A model generated the notes under the pieces. That model worked only from the letters and a program-made list of their open reading frames with translations. It was not told the origin of the DNA and did no database searches. Positions 29,421-36,919 of a DNA stretch of 64,000 nucleotides are shown here, piece after piece. Both the position numbers and the translations under genes were made by a program. Every line of letters starts with the position of its first letter. Within the stretch, counting starts at the first letter, position 1. This DNA comes from Ureibacillus terrenus (lineage in GTDB: Bacteria; Bacillota; Bacilli; Bacillales_A; Planococcaceae), in NCBI RefSeq assembly GCF_006569205.1, contig NZ_VIGD01000011.1, positions 1-64,000 of the forward strand. The letters are read 5' to 3'.

Positions 29421-29507
29421 GGTTTGTGAAATTTTCATAAATTTGTCGATTGTTTCTGAAAATTGTTGAATTTTTTATGAAAATTGAAATAACTCTAGGA
29501 TGATGCC

Positions 29508-29532
29508 TTAGTTTCAAGTAAGATGAAACTAA
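29508..29532 (+). promoter_or_regulatory. Perfect inverted repeat just before the crotonase-like gene
   Basis: TTAGTTTCA and TGAAACTAA are perfect 9-base arms around a 7-base spacer, ending 3 bases before the ribosome site AAGGAGG. It could be a repressor operator or a 5' stem-loop that protects the mRNA. Confidence 0.5.
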
Positions 29533-29549
29533 TTAAGGAGGTATAAAAA

Positions 29550-30344
29550 ATGCAAGTCCGAACGACTCGATTACAAGAAGAAGAAGCCAAGATTGTCTAT
29601 CAGGAAACAGCAGGATTGGCCATTATCACCATCCATCGTCCGCAATTGAAAAATGCATTGACGGCAAATATGTGGGACCAACTTGCAAAAATCGCCAAAC
29701 AATCTCTTGATAATCCGAAAAACAAAGTGCTGATTCTCCGGGGTTCCGGCGAAAACTTTACGGCAGGTTCAGATATAAAAGAGTTTAACCGCATGTCCAT
29801 AGAAGAAGCGGAAGAAGCCTTTGTCCGGATGGAAAATACGATTTCAACCATTGAAAACTTGCCCCTTCCAACCATCGCGGTGATCAATGGTCCTGCCATG
29901 GGCGCCGGTCTTGAACTTGCTTTGGCTTGCGACCTTCGAATCGGCTCGGAAAAGGCCCGTTTGGGGATTCCGGTCGGCAAACTGGGCATTACATTAAACA
30001 ATAAGTTTGCCAAACGCCTCGTTGACCTGGTGGGTCCATCCACAACGAAGGATTTTGTCTTTACAGGCCGTACGTTTAAAGCCGAGGAAGCCTATAAAGC
30101 CGGCATGTTGAACTATTTGGTGCCGGAAAAGGATTTGACGCGATTCTCCATCCGGTTGGGAAAATTGGTGGCAAGCATGTCCCCTGCCTCATTGCTCGCC
30201 GTAAAAAATTCGGTAAAAGAGTGCATCGATTCCACACCTGCCCTTTGGAAAGGTTCTACGCCTTTTGTCGATCCGAACGATTTCCCGGAAGGCGTCCGCG
30301 CTTTTGTTGAAAAACGTACGCCTCAATTCACACGAAAAAAATAA
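29550..30344 (+). CDS. Enoyl-CoA hydratase/isomerase family protein
   Basis: Crotonase-fold enzyme of 264 residues acting on acyl-CoA thioesters. The oxyanion-hole region FTAGSDIKEFN and the GPAMGAGLELALACD block are present, with Glu122 at the first catalytic position of hydratases. The second catalytic Glu, expected 20 residues later, is Val142 (IPVGKLG). A classical hydratase reaction is therefore doubtful, and isomerase, decarboxylase or hydrolase activity is possible. A strong AAGGAGG precedes the ATG. The gene is alone, away from the beta-oxidation operon at the window start. Confidence 0.88.
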   Translation: MQVRTTRLQEEEAKIVYQETAGLAIITIHRPQLKNALTANMWDQLAKIAKQSLDNPKNKVLILRGSGENFTAGSDIKEFNRMSIEEAEEAFVRMENTISTIENLPLPTIAVINGPAMGAGLELALACDLRIGSEKARLGIPVGKLGITLNNKFAKRLVDLVGPSTTKDFVFTGRTFKAEEAYKAGMLNYLVPEKDLTRFSIRLGKLVASMSPASLLAVKNSVKECIDSTPALWKGSTPFVDPNDFPEGVRAFVEKRTPQFTRKK

Positions 30345-30350
30345 AAGATG

Positions 30351-30386
30351 AAAAATGTGGTTGGCCAAGTTGCCAACCACATTTTA
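30351..30386. terminator. Bidirectional terminator
   Basis: Perfect 14-bp stem AAAATGTGGTTGGC / GCCAACCACATTTT between convergent genes, T-rich on both outer sides. Confidence 0.88.
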
Positions 30387-31187
30387 TATCATTCCTTTAA
30401 TAAAAATATGGATATCCATCGGCTCGAATTCAAAATGACGCTGGAATTCAAAGGCAATTTGTTTTTGCAGTTCTTCCATGGCGGCAACCGCATCATATCG
30501 GACCGGCGCTTTGATGTGCAAGGATACATAGATTCTTGGATATAATTTTTTCATGGAAAAATGCAAGAATTCCACTTTTGCAACATGAGGATTCCTGGAA
30601 ATTGCATATTTAATCAGATCAACATAAACATTGGGCAAAATGTCGATTGTCTGCCGATGAAAATCCGGCTGGACAATGGTGGTTTCCCCCAATTTCACCC
30701 GGTTTTTCGAAAAGATGTCAAACCCCTTTTGGATCAGACGTTTGAAAAAGTTTTGTTCCACTTGCCGATATGGAATCGGCATCAAATGTTTCCCCTGGGT
30801 TGTCCGGATAAATTGGGACAATTTGATCTCATTTTTTGAACGGATGTCGTCTATATAATAAAACCGTTCAATCGGCCCCAATTCCAGCTGTTCGGCGATT
30901 TTTTTCGTCATTTTATCGCTCGTGCCGATAATCAAAACCGATTGGATATGATGTTTTTTGATGGCTTCTTTGACTTCTTTGCGGTGCGCTTCATCCTGAA
31001 AAATGGCTCTCCGGACCGCCCGGATTGTATTTTTTTCAAATTTCGCGGAGGTTCCCGCAATTTTTTGTCCATTTTTGATCAATAAACCATCATCGATGAT
31101 GGCTTCGATTTGATGGTCATGGGCAAATTGCAATGCGGTTGTGCTCTTCCCTGACCCGCTTGGACCGCTTAAAGAATATACCTTCAT
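30384..31187 (-). CDS. P-loop protein with Asp23/YloU-like C-terminal domain
   Basis: Protein of 267 residues. The N-terminus carries a Walker A motif, GPSGSGKST (about 8-16), within an adenylate-kinase-like P-loop fold. The C-terminus (about 170-265) has the pattern of Asp23/Gls24/YloU domains: a helical start, RIYVSLHIKAPVRYDAV and then FEFEPMDIHIFIKGM. Asp23-type domains are linked to cell-envelope stress and wall maintenance. The fusion suggests an ATP- or GTP-dependent envelope protein, but no substrate can be named. It is a single gene on its strand. The P-loop is certain; the C-terminal assignment is moderate. Confidence 0.75.
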   Translation of the reverse strand: MKVYSLSGPSGSGKSTTALQFAHDHQIEAIIDDGLLIKNGQKIAGTSAKFEKNTIRAVRRAIFQDEAHRKEVKEAIKKHHIQSVLIIGTSDKMTKKIAEQLELGPIERFYYIDDIRSKNEIKLSQFIRTTQGKHLMPIPYRQVEQNFFKRLIQKGFDIFSKNRVKLGETTIVQPDFHRQTIDILPNVYVDLIKYAISRNPHVAKVEFLHFSMKKLYPRIYVSLHIKAPVRYDAVAAMEELQKQIAFEFQRHFEFEPMDIHIFIKGMI

Positions 31188-31349
31188 TCTTTCAACTCCA
31201 TCACAACGATTCCCTTTTCTTGTATCATAAACAAAAAGTTGGAGGAAATCAAAAACCTTTCATCTTTTTATGCCGGAAAAGCAAAAACAGATTGACTATG
31301 CTAAAATGTTTTTAAAAGCTGAATTTGCGATGCTTAAGGAGTGTTACAA

Positions 31350-32513
31350 TTGAAAATCGTCCCATCCCAGAAAATGTCGTACTTTCAACCGGCCATTTTC
31401 GGGCAATTGAAAGAATGTGCGAACGAACAGAAAGCAAAAGGTGCTGAAATCATCGACTTGAGCCTTGGAAGCCCTGACCTTCCGCCCCATGAAATTTTAA
31501 GAAACCACATGGCCGAAAAAAGCAAAGATCCTTCCGCCTATGGGTATACATTGACCGGAACAAAGGAATTTAACGAAGCCGTTGCCCGTTATTACAAGCG
31601 GGTCAATAAAGTGGAAATCGACCCTGAGACGGAAGTGCTTTTGACAATGGGGTCGCAGGAAGGATTGGTCCATCTGCCGATCGCCTTTTGCGATCCCGGA
31701 GATATTGTGTTGATTACGAACCCTGCCTACGTCGCCTATATTGCCGGAATCCATTTGGCCGGTGCGCAAGTACATTACATACCGTTGGATAAAGAAAGAG
31801 GATATCTTCCGGATTTGGAGGCCATTTCCGAAGAAGTGGCAAGAAAAGCGAAATTGATGATTTTGAACCTGCCGGGCAATCCGGTTCCTGCCATGCCTTC
31901 TTTTGAATATTTTACGGAGGTCGTTGAGTTTGCCGAAAAATATAACATCATCGTGCTGCATGATGCCGCCTACTCCGAATTCTATTTTTCCGGAGACGGA
32001 CCAATCAGTTTCCTGAACGCGCCGGGAGCAAAAGAAGTGGGAATGGAAATCAATTCCCTCTCCAAAAGTTTCAGCTTGGCCGGCGCCCGGGTGGCCTACT
32101 TCGTCGGAAACCGAAACTTGATACAAATCATGAAACAGCTGAAATCCAATCTGGACTATGGGGTGTTTGAACCGATCCAATCCACCGCCGCCCTTGCTCT
32201 GGACCATTCCGAAATGATTACGGACAGGCTGCGGAAAATCTTTTCCGAAAGACATCGAGTGGTCACAAAAGGATTGGACAACATTGGATGGGAGTATGCG
32301 CCATCCAGCGGCGGAATGTTTGTATGGGCAAAATACCCGTTTGACATCGACAGCGTGAACTTCGCCTTCCAAACAATCGAACAGACAGGTGTCGTGATGG
32401 TGCCTGGCACTTCATTCGGATCAGAAGGGGAAGGATATGTCAGAATCGCCCTTGTCCAAGAAAAAGAGCGGTTGGAAGAAGCGATCAAACGGTTGGAGAA
32501 ATTGAAAATTTAA
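31350..32513 (+). CDS. PLP-dependent aminotransferase, class I/II
   Basis: Fold-type I aminotransferase of 387 residues. The PLP-binding Lys239 is in SLSKSFSLAGAR, with LNLPGNPVPA, HDAAYSEF and the C-terminal GEGYVRIALV around it. The sequence resembles LL-diaminopimelate and related aminotransferases of Firmicutes, but substrate is not certain. The start is TTG at 31350, 8 bases after AAGGAG. It is monocistronic, and its neighbours give no pathway clue. Confidence 0.88.
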   Translation: MKIVPSQKMSYFQPAIFGQLKECANEQKAKGAEIIDLSLGSPDLPPHEILRNHMAEKSKDPSAYGYTLTGTKEFNEAVARYYKRVNKVEIDPETEVLLTMGSQEGLVHLPIAFCDPGDIVLITNPAYVAYIAGIHLAGAQVHYIPLDKERGYLPDLEAISEEVARKAKLMILNLPGNPVPAMPSFEYFTEVVEFAEKYNIIVLHDAAYSEFYFSGDGPISFLNAPGAKEVGMEINSLSKSFSLAGARVAYFVGNRNLIQIMKQLKSNLDYGVFEPIQSTAALALDHSEMITDRLRKIFSERHRVVTKGLDNIGWEYAPSSGGMFVWAKYPFDIDSVNFAFQTIEQTGVVMVPGTSFGSEGEGYVRIALVQEKERLEEAIKRLEKLKI

Positions 32514-32526
32514 TCGGTGATGAAGA

Positions 32527-32573
32527 TAAAAGCTATCATCCATTCAACGAAAAGTCGGATGATAGCTTTTATC
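32527..32573 (+). terminator. Terminator after the aminotransferase gene
   Basis: AAAGCTATCATCC / GGATGATAGCTTT stem followed by a short T run. Confidence 0.8.
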
Positions 32574-32647
32574 GTCTTTTCAGCCGCTGCGTCCGTTGAA
32601 AACCATGGCTTCCCTATCAGCCTTCCCTTCCGGCGGCTAAAAGAAAA

Positions 32648-32681
32648 ATAAAAAATCGGCCGTGCAACAGCCGATTTTTTT
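32648..32681. terminator. Terminator of the AI-2E permease gene
   Basis: AAAAAATCGGC / GCCGATTTTTT, symmetric, so it can act in both directions; it directly follows the minus-strand gene. Confidence 0.85.
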
Positions 32682-33924
32682 ATATTTTATAACGGTTGGC
32701 TTCGTTTTCTTCAAAACGGTTATAGCGGCGTTTAAACAATTTGAACATATGGCTCACGAGCACTTTGATGACGGCATATCCCGGAATTCCCAGCACAACG
32801 CCGGCGACGCCGAAAAGAGAGCCCGCCGTCAACAACACGAAAATTATCGTGATTGGATGAATTTTCAATGATGTCCCCATGATATTCGGGGTAATCAGTT
32901 TTCCTTCAATCAATTGAACAATCGTCCATACGATGATCAGCTTCAACACCATGAACGGAGAGTTCACCAAAGCAATAATGATGGCCGGTGTAATCGCAAT
33001 GGCCGGTCCCAAATATGGAACGACGCTTGTAATCATCGCCAAAAATCCCAATAGAAAAGCGTAGTCCAGACCGATAATCAAAAATCCGATGGTCATCATG
33101 ACCCCTATGCAAATGGAAACTAAAATCTGTCCCAATATGTAATGGCTGATTTGATGGTCCATCGCTTTCATGACCTGGGACGCATCGTTCCGCATGCGCG
33201 GAGGAAAAATGCCCAATACAAATTTGGGCAGCTTTTCCCCTTCATACAAAAGGTAAAACAAGATGAAGGGAACGGTTACCAACGATAAAACAAATCCCGT
33301 TACGGCCGAAACCAATCCGGTAATGCCGCTGGCTACGGTTGTCGCCAAATTCGCAAATGTATCCCTTACGGTTGTAATTAAATTGTTTGTGACATCCGTC
33401 AACACTTGATCATAATCGATGTTATATTTTGAAAATAATTCGTTCACCCCGGAATTGTTTAAAAATGTGACAACCCCTTCGACAACCGCCTTAAAATATA
33501 CGGGAAACTCGTGAACCAGGTTCGTAAATTGATCCCGCAAAAACGGAAATACAAGAAGGACCAATAAAGTTATCGCGCCGATTGCAAAAATGAAGATCAG
33601 AAAGATGGCCCAAATTCTTGGTATCCACCGTTCCAACAGTCTCGCCAGGGGTCTGAATAGATAATATAAAATCCCGGCAAGCACAACCGGCAAAATGACC
33701 ACTTCAAACAAAACCTGGAACGGGTGAAAAATGAACGCAATTTTATCAACGACATAAATGACAAGGCTTAACAACAGAAGGACAACAAGGGTGAATAATA
33801 AATTTTTTCCTCCCAGAAACCGGATATATTTAGTGTTGAAAAACGTTGAATCCTTTTGTTTTGCTATTTCATTCCCTATTTCTTTGTCTCTTTCCAAATC
33901 ATCACCTTCTCGTTTTTTCGACAA
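32680..33924 (-). CDS. AI-2E family membrane protein
   Basis: Permease-like protein of 414 residues with a hydrophilic N-terminus and about eight membrane segments. The pattern PYLGPAIAITPAIIIAL and LLTAGSLFGVAGVVLGIPGYAVIKVL is typical of the AI-2E (formerly UPF0118, YdbI/YrrI/YtvI) family. Members have been linked to autoinducer-2 export or Na+/H+ antiport. The substrate is unknown. It lies 38 bases downstream of the LCP gene on the same strand and could be co-transcribed with it. Confidence 0.88.
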   Translation of the reverse strand: MSKKREGDDLERDKEIGNEIAKQKDSTFFNTKYIRFLGGKNLLFTLVVLLLLSLVIYVVDKIAFIFHPFQVLFEVVILPVVLAGILYYLFRPLARLLERWIPRIWAIFLIFIFAIGAITLLVLLVFPFLRDQFTNLVHEFPVYFKAVVEGVVTFLNNSGVNELFSKYNIDYDQVLTDVTNNLITTVRDTFANLATTVASGITGLVSAVTGFVLSLVTVPFILFYLLYEGEKLPKFVLGIFPPRMRNDASQVMKAMDHQISHYILGQILVSICIGVMMTIGFLIIGLDYAFLLGFLAMITSVVPYLGPAIAITPAIIIALVNSPFMVLKLIIVWTIVQLIEGKLITPNIMGTSLKIHPITIIFVLLTAGSLFGVAGVVLGIPGYAVIKVLVSHMFKLFKRRYNRFEENEANRYKI

Positions 33925-33962
33925 AATTATTTTACCATGAAAAATAATCCAATGTAACTTTT

Positions 33963-34919
33963 CTATTCCTCCATTCCCAAAAATTCATGCAATTTTTGCC
34001 TGTTTGTTTCCAAATCGATTTCAATGACGGAACCTGCATGTTGGTAAGAATTGAACCAATAAGTTCCTTCCACGGGAATCGTCATTTTTTCTATGTCCGG
34101 AACCCCTCCTTTTGCAACGGATAGTACCGTTTTCAATTCCTCGCCGGTTGTCATGTCCGTCAAAATATACCCTTGGGCGGCTCCAATAAGTTTTGGCATA
34201 TTTTTTAAATTTTTCGGCTGCATTAATTCATCTTTTAACGCTTCTATCACTTTTTGCTGCCGCTCCACACGTCCGAAATCTCCCTGGGCATCATGGCGGA
34301 AACGGGCATATCCCAACAATTCTTTGCCATTCAGACGATGCACCCCTTTTGTCAGGGTCACGCCAATATAAGCCGACATGTCCTTTTCCACTTCAATTTC
34401 GACGCCGTCCGGGGCCAAGATGTCAATCAGGGATTCAAAGCTTTTGAAATCAAGTACTGCATAATGATGAATCGGAATATCGAACATTTGATTCAAAGTT
34501 TCTTTCAACAGTTGAACGCCGCCCAAATAATAGGCGGTATTCAATTTCCAATGATCATAACCGGGTATTTCAGCGTAAATATCCCTCATGAATGAAACAA
34601 GTTTCAATTCATTCGTTTTTTTGTTCCATGACAGAATCATCATCGTATCGGATCGGGATTTTTCTTCTCCCCTGCTGTCCACGCCGATAATCAAATAATT
34701 GATGATATCCCCTGTTTCCTCATCTGAAATAAAATCCATTTCTTTTTTTTCACCATTGCCTGCCAATTTCAAGCCTTCCCGATATTGATGAACCGCATAG
34801 GCGCCCGTTGCAATGAAGAGCAGCAGAATGATCAAGAGGATGAATCTCAATTTCGGAAATCTTTTTTTCTGTTGTTGATAACGTTTCTCCATCCTGCTAT
34901 GAACTTGGTTTTCTTCCAT
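33963..34919 (-). CDS. LytR-CpsA-Psr (LCP) family protein
   Basis: Membrane-anchored phosphotransferase of 318 residues: basic cytoplasmic N-terminus, one membrane segment (about 22-42) and an extracellular LCP domain (about 75-240) with NYLIIGVDSRGEEKSRSDTMM, FMRDIY, DHWKLNTAY and YARFRHDAQGDFGRVERQQ. LCP enzymes attach teichoic acids or other glycopolymers to peptidoglycan using undecaprenyl-linked precursors. The ATG at 34917-34919 is preferred to one two codons earlier because AAAGGGG is then well spaced. Confidence 0.92.
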   Translation of the reverse strand: MEENQVHSRMEKRYQQQKKRFPKLRFILLIILLLFIATGAYAVHQYREGLKLAGNGEKKEMDFISDEETGDIINYLIIGVDSRGEEKSRSDTMMILSWNKKTNELKLVSFMRDIYAEIPGYDHWKLNTAYYLGGVQLLKETLNQMFDIPIHHYAVLDFKSFESLIDILAPDGVEIEVEKDMSAYIGVTLTKGVHRLNGKELLGYARFRHDAQGDFGRVERQQKVIEALKDELMQPKNLKNMPKLIGAAQGYILTDMTTGEELKTVLSVAKGGVPDIEKMTIPVEGTYWFNSYQHAGSVIEIDLETNRQKLHEFLGMEE

Positions 34920-35105
34920 ATTCATTCCCCTTTAAATTTCAAGAATCTATCTATTGATGACGATAAAAAATGGAATCAGTTCGATATCAATAATTATACT
35001 ATGCTCAATCGGGAAAAGCTTTTCCTTAATAGAAGCCTTTAAAATTTGATAGTATATATATCATATAACAAAAATATGGATTTTAAGCAGAAGGAAGTGT
35101 AAAAA

Positions 35106-35624
35106 ATGGAAAAAGCAACATTCGCAGGGGGCTGTTTTTGGTGCATGGTCAAACCTTTTGACCAATGGGATGGGGTCTATAAAGTGACTTCCGGTTATAT
35201 GGGGGGACACGTGGAAAACCCTACATATGAAGAGGTGAAGACCGGGAAAACCGGGCATCTGGAAGTGGTGCAAATCGAATTTGATCCAAGCGTGATGCCT
35301 TATGAAAAACTTTTGGAAATTTATTGGATGCAAATCGATCCGACCGACGACGGCGGACAATTCCATGACCGGGGGGAAAACTATAAAACAGCCATCTTTT
35401 ATCATAATGAAAAGCAGCGCATATTAGCCGAAAAATCGAAAAAGGAACTCGAAGCAAGCGGAAAATTCAAAAAGCCGATTGTTACCGAAATCCGTCCGGC
35501 AACAACCTTCTATGAAGCGGAGGAATATCATCAAGATTATTACAAGAAAAATCCGAAACACTATGAGGAAGACCGGAAGCAATCCGGCAGGGATGAATTT
35601 ATTCAAAAGCATTGGGGAAGCTGA
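35106..35624 (+). CDS. msrA: Peptide methionine-S-sulfoxide reductase MsrA
   Basis: Reductase of 172 residues that repairs methionine S-sulfoxide in proteins. It begins [13 protein letters not shown] with the catalytic Cys10, and has [21 protein letters not shown] and [21 protein letters not shown], the standard MsrA pattern. There is no signal peptide and no MsrB fusion. GAAGGAAG precedes the ATG. Monocistronic. Confidence 0.96.
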   Translation: MEKATFAGGCFWCMVKPFDQWDGVYKVTSGYMGGHVENPTYEEVKTGKTGHLEVVQIEFDPSVMPYEKLLEIYWMQIDPTDDGGQFHDRGENYKTAIFYHNEKQRILAEKSKKELEASGKFKKPIVTEIRPATTFYEAEEYHQDYYKKNPKHYEEDRKQSGRDEFIQKHWGS

Positions 35625-36008
35625 CAGGCAAAGGAATGCTCCTTTCGCCCCACTCCCCTTTTTTTCATTCCAAAAAAGGAATTAGTTTACATAATATAAC
35701 TATAGTAAAATAAAATACAACCGGCTATATGCGCCAAGGATTGTTCTTGCAATGTAAAGATTTTTTGATCATTATTTTGAATACGACTAAATTACCGGAT
35801 TATTTTATAAACAAAAGTTTTATTAATAAAAATTTGTCAATATTGTGTATAAATATTAATGGGAATTTTTTCTTGTTGGTAAATTTATTACATATTTTTG
35901 TTTTTACATACATATTTATACAACTTTTTAATAACATTGGGTATTTAGTATTATATAAATGGTGAGAAAAAAATTATTATACATAAATTTATTAGGTAAT
36001 TCCTATCA
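35625..36008. other. AT-rich region upstream of the small-peptide locus
   Basis: A short hairpin (AAAGGA-atgc-TCCTTT, 35633-35648) may end the msrA transcript. From about 35680 the DNA becomes very AT-rich, with no gene with a ribosome site. Its composition is unlike the surrounding coding DNA and may mark recent acquisition or silencing by an AT-binding repressor. Confidence 0.45.
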
Positions 36009-36038
36009 TTGACGGAATCATTAGGAAAAAATTATACT
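36009..36038 (+). promoter_or_regulatory. Candidate promoter of the small-peptide locus
   Basis: TTGACG, an 18-base spacer and TATACT, about 50 bases before the 22-codon ORF. A second perfect TATAAT (36157-36162) lies just before the first peptide gene but has no clear -35 box. Confidence 0.5.
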
Positions 36039-36087
36039 CAAAATGTATTACATAATACACAACAAATAGTTTTGCAGAAGGAGTCTT

Positions 36088-36156
36088 ATGACAGATCTCG
36101 ATATTTTTTTACATCAATCTGGAAGGCTTCCTTCTGGAACCGCTGTTGTGTGGTAA
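36088..36156 (+). CDS. 22-codon ORF upstream of the peptide genes
   Basis: Short ORF with AGAAGGAG 5 bases before its ATG and a TAA at 36154. The product begins MTDLDIFLHQ and ends GTAVVW; it has no signal peptide or membrane segment. Its DNA includes a small hairpin around GGAAGG / CCTTC (36121-36134). It could be a leader peptide controlling the next genes, a signalling peptide, or a chance ORF. The ribosome site and position argue for translation. Confidence 0.4.
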   Translation: MTDLDIFLHQSGRLPSGTAVVW

Positions 36157-36184
36157 TATAATACCATTTTTAGGAGGTGTCACC

Positions 36185-36268
36185 ATGAACTTGATCGGAA
36201 CTTTATTGCAAACTATTCTTGGTTTAGTAAACTCTTTACTTGGTGGTCTTTTAGGCGGTCTTCTATAA
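36185..36268 (+). CDS. Leu/Gly-rich amphipathic peptide, copy 1
   Basis: 27-residue peptide beginning MNLIGTLLQTI and ending LLGGLLGGLL, with AGGAGGTG 5 bases before the ATG. It has no charged residue. Polar or Gly residues recur at about 2, 5-6, 9-10, 13, 16-17, 20-21 and 24-25, a 3.5-residue spacing that makes a neutral amphipathic helix. It resembles phenol-soluble modulins, surfactant-like peptides or small membrane toxins in size and design, but not in sequence that I recall. No leader, Cys or modification enzyme gene is present. A membrane activity is inferred. Confidence 0.68.
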   Translation: MNLIGTLLQTILGLVNSLLGGLLGGLL

Positions 36269-36320
36269 TTTGTAATTTTCATAGTTTTTATTTGACAAAA
36301 TGAATATTGGAGGTGTCACC

Positions 36321-36404
36321 ATGAACTTGATCGGAACTTTATTGCAAACTGTTCTTGGTTTAGTAAACTCTTTACTTGGTGGTCTTTTAGGCGGTCTTCT
36401 ATAA
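36321..36404 (+). CDS. Leu/Gly-rich amphipathic peptide, copy 2
   Basis: Second 27-codon gene, identical to the first except Val for Ile at residue 11, with the same ribosome site and spacing. The exact preservation of frame, start and stop in both copies supports a translated product. A terminator 18 bases downstream probably ends a transcript covering both copies. Confidence 0.68.
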   Translation: MNLIGTLLQTVLGLVNSLLGGLLGGLL

Positions 36405-36421
36405 TACTGAATTTTACATAT

Positions 36422-36461
36422 AGGGGGAAAAGTGATGTTGCTTTTCCCTCTATTTTTTTTC
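36422..36461 (+). terminator. Terminator of the small-peptide locus
   Basis: AGGGGGAAAAG / CTTTTCCCTCT followed by ATTTTTTTT. Confidence 0.88.
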
Positions 36462-36471
36462 TTTTTTGATG

Positions 36472-36502
36472 CCGGCCGGGGAGTTCAGCCCGGTCTTTTT
36501 CT
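36472..36502 (+). terminator. Second hairpin downstream of the peptide genes
   Basis: GGCCGGG / CCCGGTC stem followed by TTTTT, about 10 bases beyond the first terminator; perhaps a back-up terminator. From 36503 to 36919 the DNA is AT-rich without a convincing gene. Confidence 0.55.
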
Positions 36503-36919
36503 CTTTTCCACTATTTTCACCTTGAAAATCTTTTTAATATAGCACATTCCCTTCTTTTTTTCCATCCATTTTGCTCTCCCTTTCCCCTTCCCTTTATGCT
36601 TTTTTATATACGAAAAATCTCATTCTCCTTCGTCATCGGAAAAATCGTTTTATCATTCTTGTTCAATGGAACTTTGAGAATTATAACTTTTGGAGCAACA
36701 ATATTCGTATTCTCTTTTCTTCGGCAAATTAAACGTACAGTTAATCAAATCTCAATTCACAGAAAATATCATTCTAGTCAAAAATCCATTAAATTGTGCT
36801 ATTTTATGAGGAAAATTTACCTGAATTTATGCTAGATTAAATATAGGTAGGGTTATTTTTCCACACAAGAAAATGAAAGCCCTTACATTCGGAGAAAATT
36901 ATGGAGCGGAGGGATGCGT

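Larger units (their letters stand above)
36173..36404 (+). repeat. Tandem 96-base direct repeat carrying two peptide genes
   Basis: 36173-36268 and 36309-36404 each contain GGAGGTGTCACC and a full 27-codon gene. They differ at one base (ATT versus GTT), separated by 40 unlike bases. This is a recent duplication or a pair kept alike by gene conversion. Confidence 0.9.

Noticed and set aside
31497..32372. 291-codon minus-strand frame inside the aminotransferase
   Set aside because: The plus-strand frame has all PLP-enzyme motifs; the antisense product has no recognisable domain or ribosome site.
35106..35624. MsrA-MsrB fusion
   Set aside because: The protein ends after the MsrA domain and no MsrB motif follows.
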